A stretch of DNA of 64,000 bases from RHLJ01 sp965212165 (GTDB lineage: Bacteria > Bacteroidota > Rhodothermia > Balneolales > Balneolaceae): assembly GCA_965212165.1 (NCBI GenBank), contig OZ243096.1, positions 2,356,001 through 2,420,000 of the forward strand. The letters run 5' to 3'. This document shows positions 63,228 through 64,000 of this stretch, in pieces. A program made the position numbers and the translations under genes. The stretch's first letter is position 1. Every line of letters begins with the position of its first letter. Below the pieces are notes generated by a model. That model was given only the letters and a program-made list of their open reading frames with translations. It had not been told where the DNA came from and did no database searches.

Positions 63228-63656
63228 CTATCCGATTTCAACAATCTCGATGTTGAATGTAAGGTCTTTACCAGCTAGTGGATGATTAGCGTCGATAGTG
63301 ATTTCTTCTCCTTCGATATTGGTAATTTGACAAGGTACTGGTTGTCCATTTTCTTGGTTCAACTGAAGTTGCATACCAACTTCAGGTTCCATATCTGGTG
63401 GAAGTTGTGATTTTTCAACTTTTACTTCCATTTGGGGATTATGCTCACCATAGGCTTCTGCACTTGGAATATTTGTTTCTGTTGAGTCTCCAACTTTAAG
63501 ACCCATTACAGCTTTTTCAAAACCAGGAATTAACTGCCCAGCACCCATTGTAAATTGAAGAGGGTCTCGTCCTTCAGATGAGTCAAATACTTCACCTGAT
63601 TCAAGTGTTCCTGTATAATGTACTTTTACGGTGTCTCCGTCTTTGATAATTGACAA
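63228..63656 (-). CDS. FKBP-type peptidyl-prolyl isomerase, SlyD-like
   Basis: A 142-residue prolyl isomerase/chaperone. The FKBP half-domains flank an inserted IF domain: VKVHYTGTLESGEVFDSS, GAGQLIPGFEKAVMGLKVGD, then the IF segment (about 67-125; AYGEHNPQMEVKVEKSQLP) and DANHPLAGKDLTFNIEIVEI, the classic SlyD ending. The His/Cys-rich metal tail of E. coli SlyD is missing. Probably cytoplasmic. Start ATG lies downstream of a good AAAGGA site. It is divergent from the CoA-binding gene. Confidence 0.92.
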   Translation of the reverse strand: MSIIKDGDTVKVHYTGTLESGEVFDSSEGRDPLQFTMGAGQLIPGFEKAVMGLKVGDSTETNIPSAEAYGEHNPQMEVKVEKSQLPPDMEPEVGMQLQLNQENGQPVPCQITNIEGEEITIDANHPLAGKDLTFNIEIVEIG

Positions 63657-63742
63657 ATCGATCCTTTCTTTTTTTGTAATTTAAATTGTTAGTCGCTTTA
63701 AAGATAAGGAACTTAACACTTAGTTATTAGTTTGTAACAAGT

Positions 63743-64000
63743 ATGAAATTAATGCAAGTAAATCCTCAAGAAGTACTAAAAAAAGCTAAAACCATTGCGG
63801 TTATTGGATGTTCTCCAGATCCTTATCGAACAAGTAATTATGCCACAAAGTATTTGTTTAATATGGGATATAAAGTGATTCCTATCAATCCTAATGAAGA
63901 ACAGATATTAGGAGAAAAGTGCTATCCAGATTTAAACTCAATTCCCAAAAATGTTCGAGTTGATATTGTGAATGTCTTTAGGAGATCAATTTATACAGAA
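63743..64000 (+). CDS. CoA-binding (YccU-type) protein, 3' partial
   Basis: The frame from ATG 63743 runs off the right edge, giving 86 residues: a Rossmann start with TIAVIGCSPDPYRTSNYATKYL, NMGYKVIPINPNEEQILGEKCYPDL and VDIVNVFRR, the sequence order of CoA_binding_2 (YccU/YneT) proteins. The family is small (about 140 residues) and of unclear role; it resembles the N-terminal part of succinyl-CoA synthetase alpha. ATG 63752 is a possible alternative start. Divergent from the FKBP gene, with an 86-bp gap. Confidence 0.85.
   Translation, partial: MKLMQVNPQEVLKKAKTIAVIGCSPDPYRTSNYATKYLFNMGYKVIPINPNEEQILGEKCYPDLNSIPKNVRVDIVNVFRRSIYTE

Overview
The window is a gene-dense, AT-rich stretch of bacterial chromosome carrying about 55 protein genes. 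There is no rRNA, no tRNA that I can recognise, no insertion sequence and no CRISPR array. The gene set (HprK without a visible PTS, a two-subunit KorAB, LruC-domain lipoprotein, CopA-type oxidase ending in an outer-membrane barrel, YdeI/OmdA protein, MtaB) and promoter boxes of the form TAnnTTTG suggest the Bacteroidota/Balneolota/Rhodothermota branch. My best guess is a marine Balneolaceae-like bacterium; this is inference from family content, not a search result.

Region 1 (1-18580) is an exopolysaccharide locus: a Wzc-like chain-length protein with a degenerate kinase domain, a Wzy/ligase, a flippase, eight glycosyltransferases, a hexapeptide acyltransferase and a nucleotide-sugar supply set (Ugd, GalE, UDP-glucuronate decarboxylase), which predicts GlcA, Xyl and Gal in the polymer. 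It ends in a LytTR response regulator and a large LruC-domain lipoprotein. The most striking finding lies in its gaps. Five transcription units (starting at 4607, 9184, 10871, 13367 and 16579) are each preceded by three copies of an 8-bp element close to TTYATCGA, spaced 20 then 20-21 bp. Each array is followed 30-31 bp later by a TAnnTTT box. I read this as a co-regulated set of activator-dependent promoters, probably served by the LytTR regulator encoded in the same locus. One array is embedded in the 3' end of galE and encodes its odd tail.

Region 2 (18631-22535) is a nitric-oxide/oxygen signalling module: an H-NOX haem protein, a soluble PAS hybrid histidine kinase with REC and HPt domains, and a single-domain response regulator. 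Region 3 (22659-33769) is mostly housekeeping: mutL, a DUF3524 tRNA-queuosine mannosyltransferase-like gene, a YdeI protein, an M28 peptidase, dnaB, a family-4-like uracil-DNA glycosylase that has lost most Fe-S cysteines, mtaB and a Kef-type antiporter. Region 4 (34000-47323) holds korAB, a DUF6868 membrane protein, a GAF histidine kinase, bioB, a sugar-isomerase-like lipoprotein, an OmpR-type regulator, trmH, a carboxypeptidase Q-like enzyme, an M23 peptidase and the hprK-hpf-xer group.

Region 5 (47387-50329) has a GT2, a CrtC-family carotenoid hydratase and a PlsC-like acyltransferase side by side, suggesting carotenoid glycoside-ester tailoring. Region 6 (51178-57994) is a copper-resistance block: an AraC regulator with an N-terminal HMA-like domain, a CopA P-type ATPase whose leader holds two tandem terminator-like hairpins, a His/Met-rich periplasmic protein, a multicopper oxidase fused to an outer-membrane barrel and small membrane proteins. 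Region 7 (58259-64000) has an RsbU-type phosphatase, a TPR protein, a YhhN protein, an RlmL-like methyltransferase, an FKBP and the start of a CoA-binding protein.
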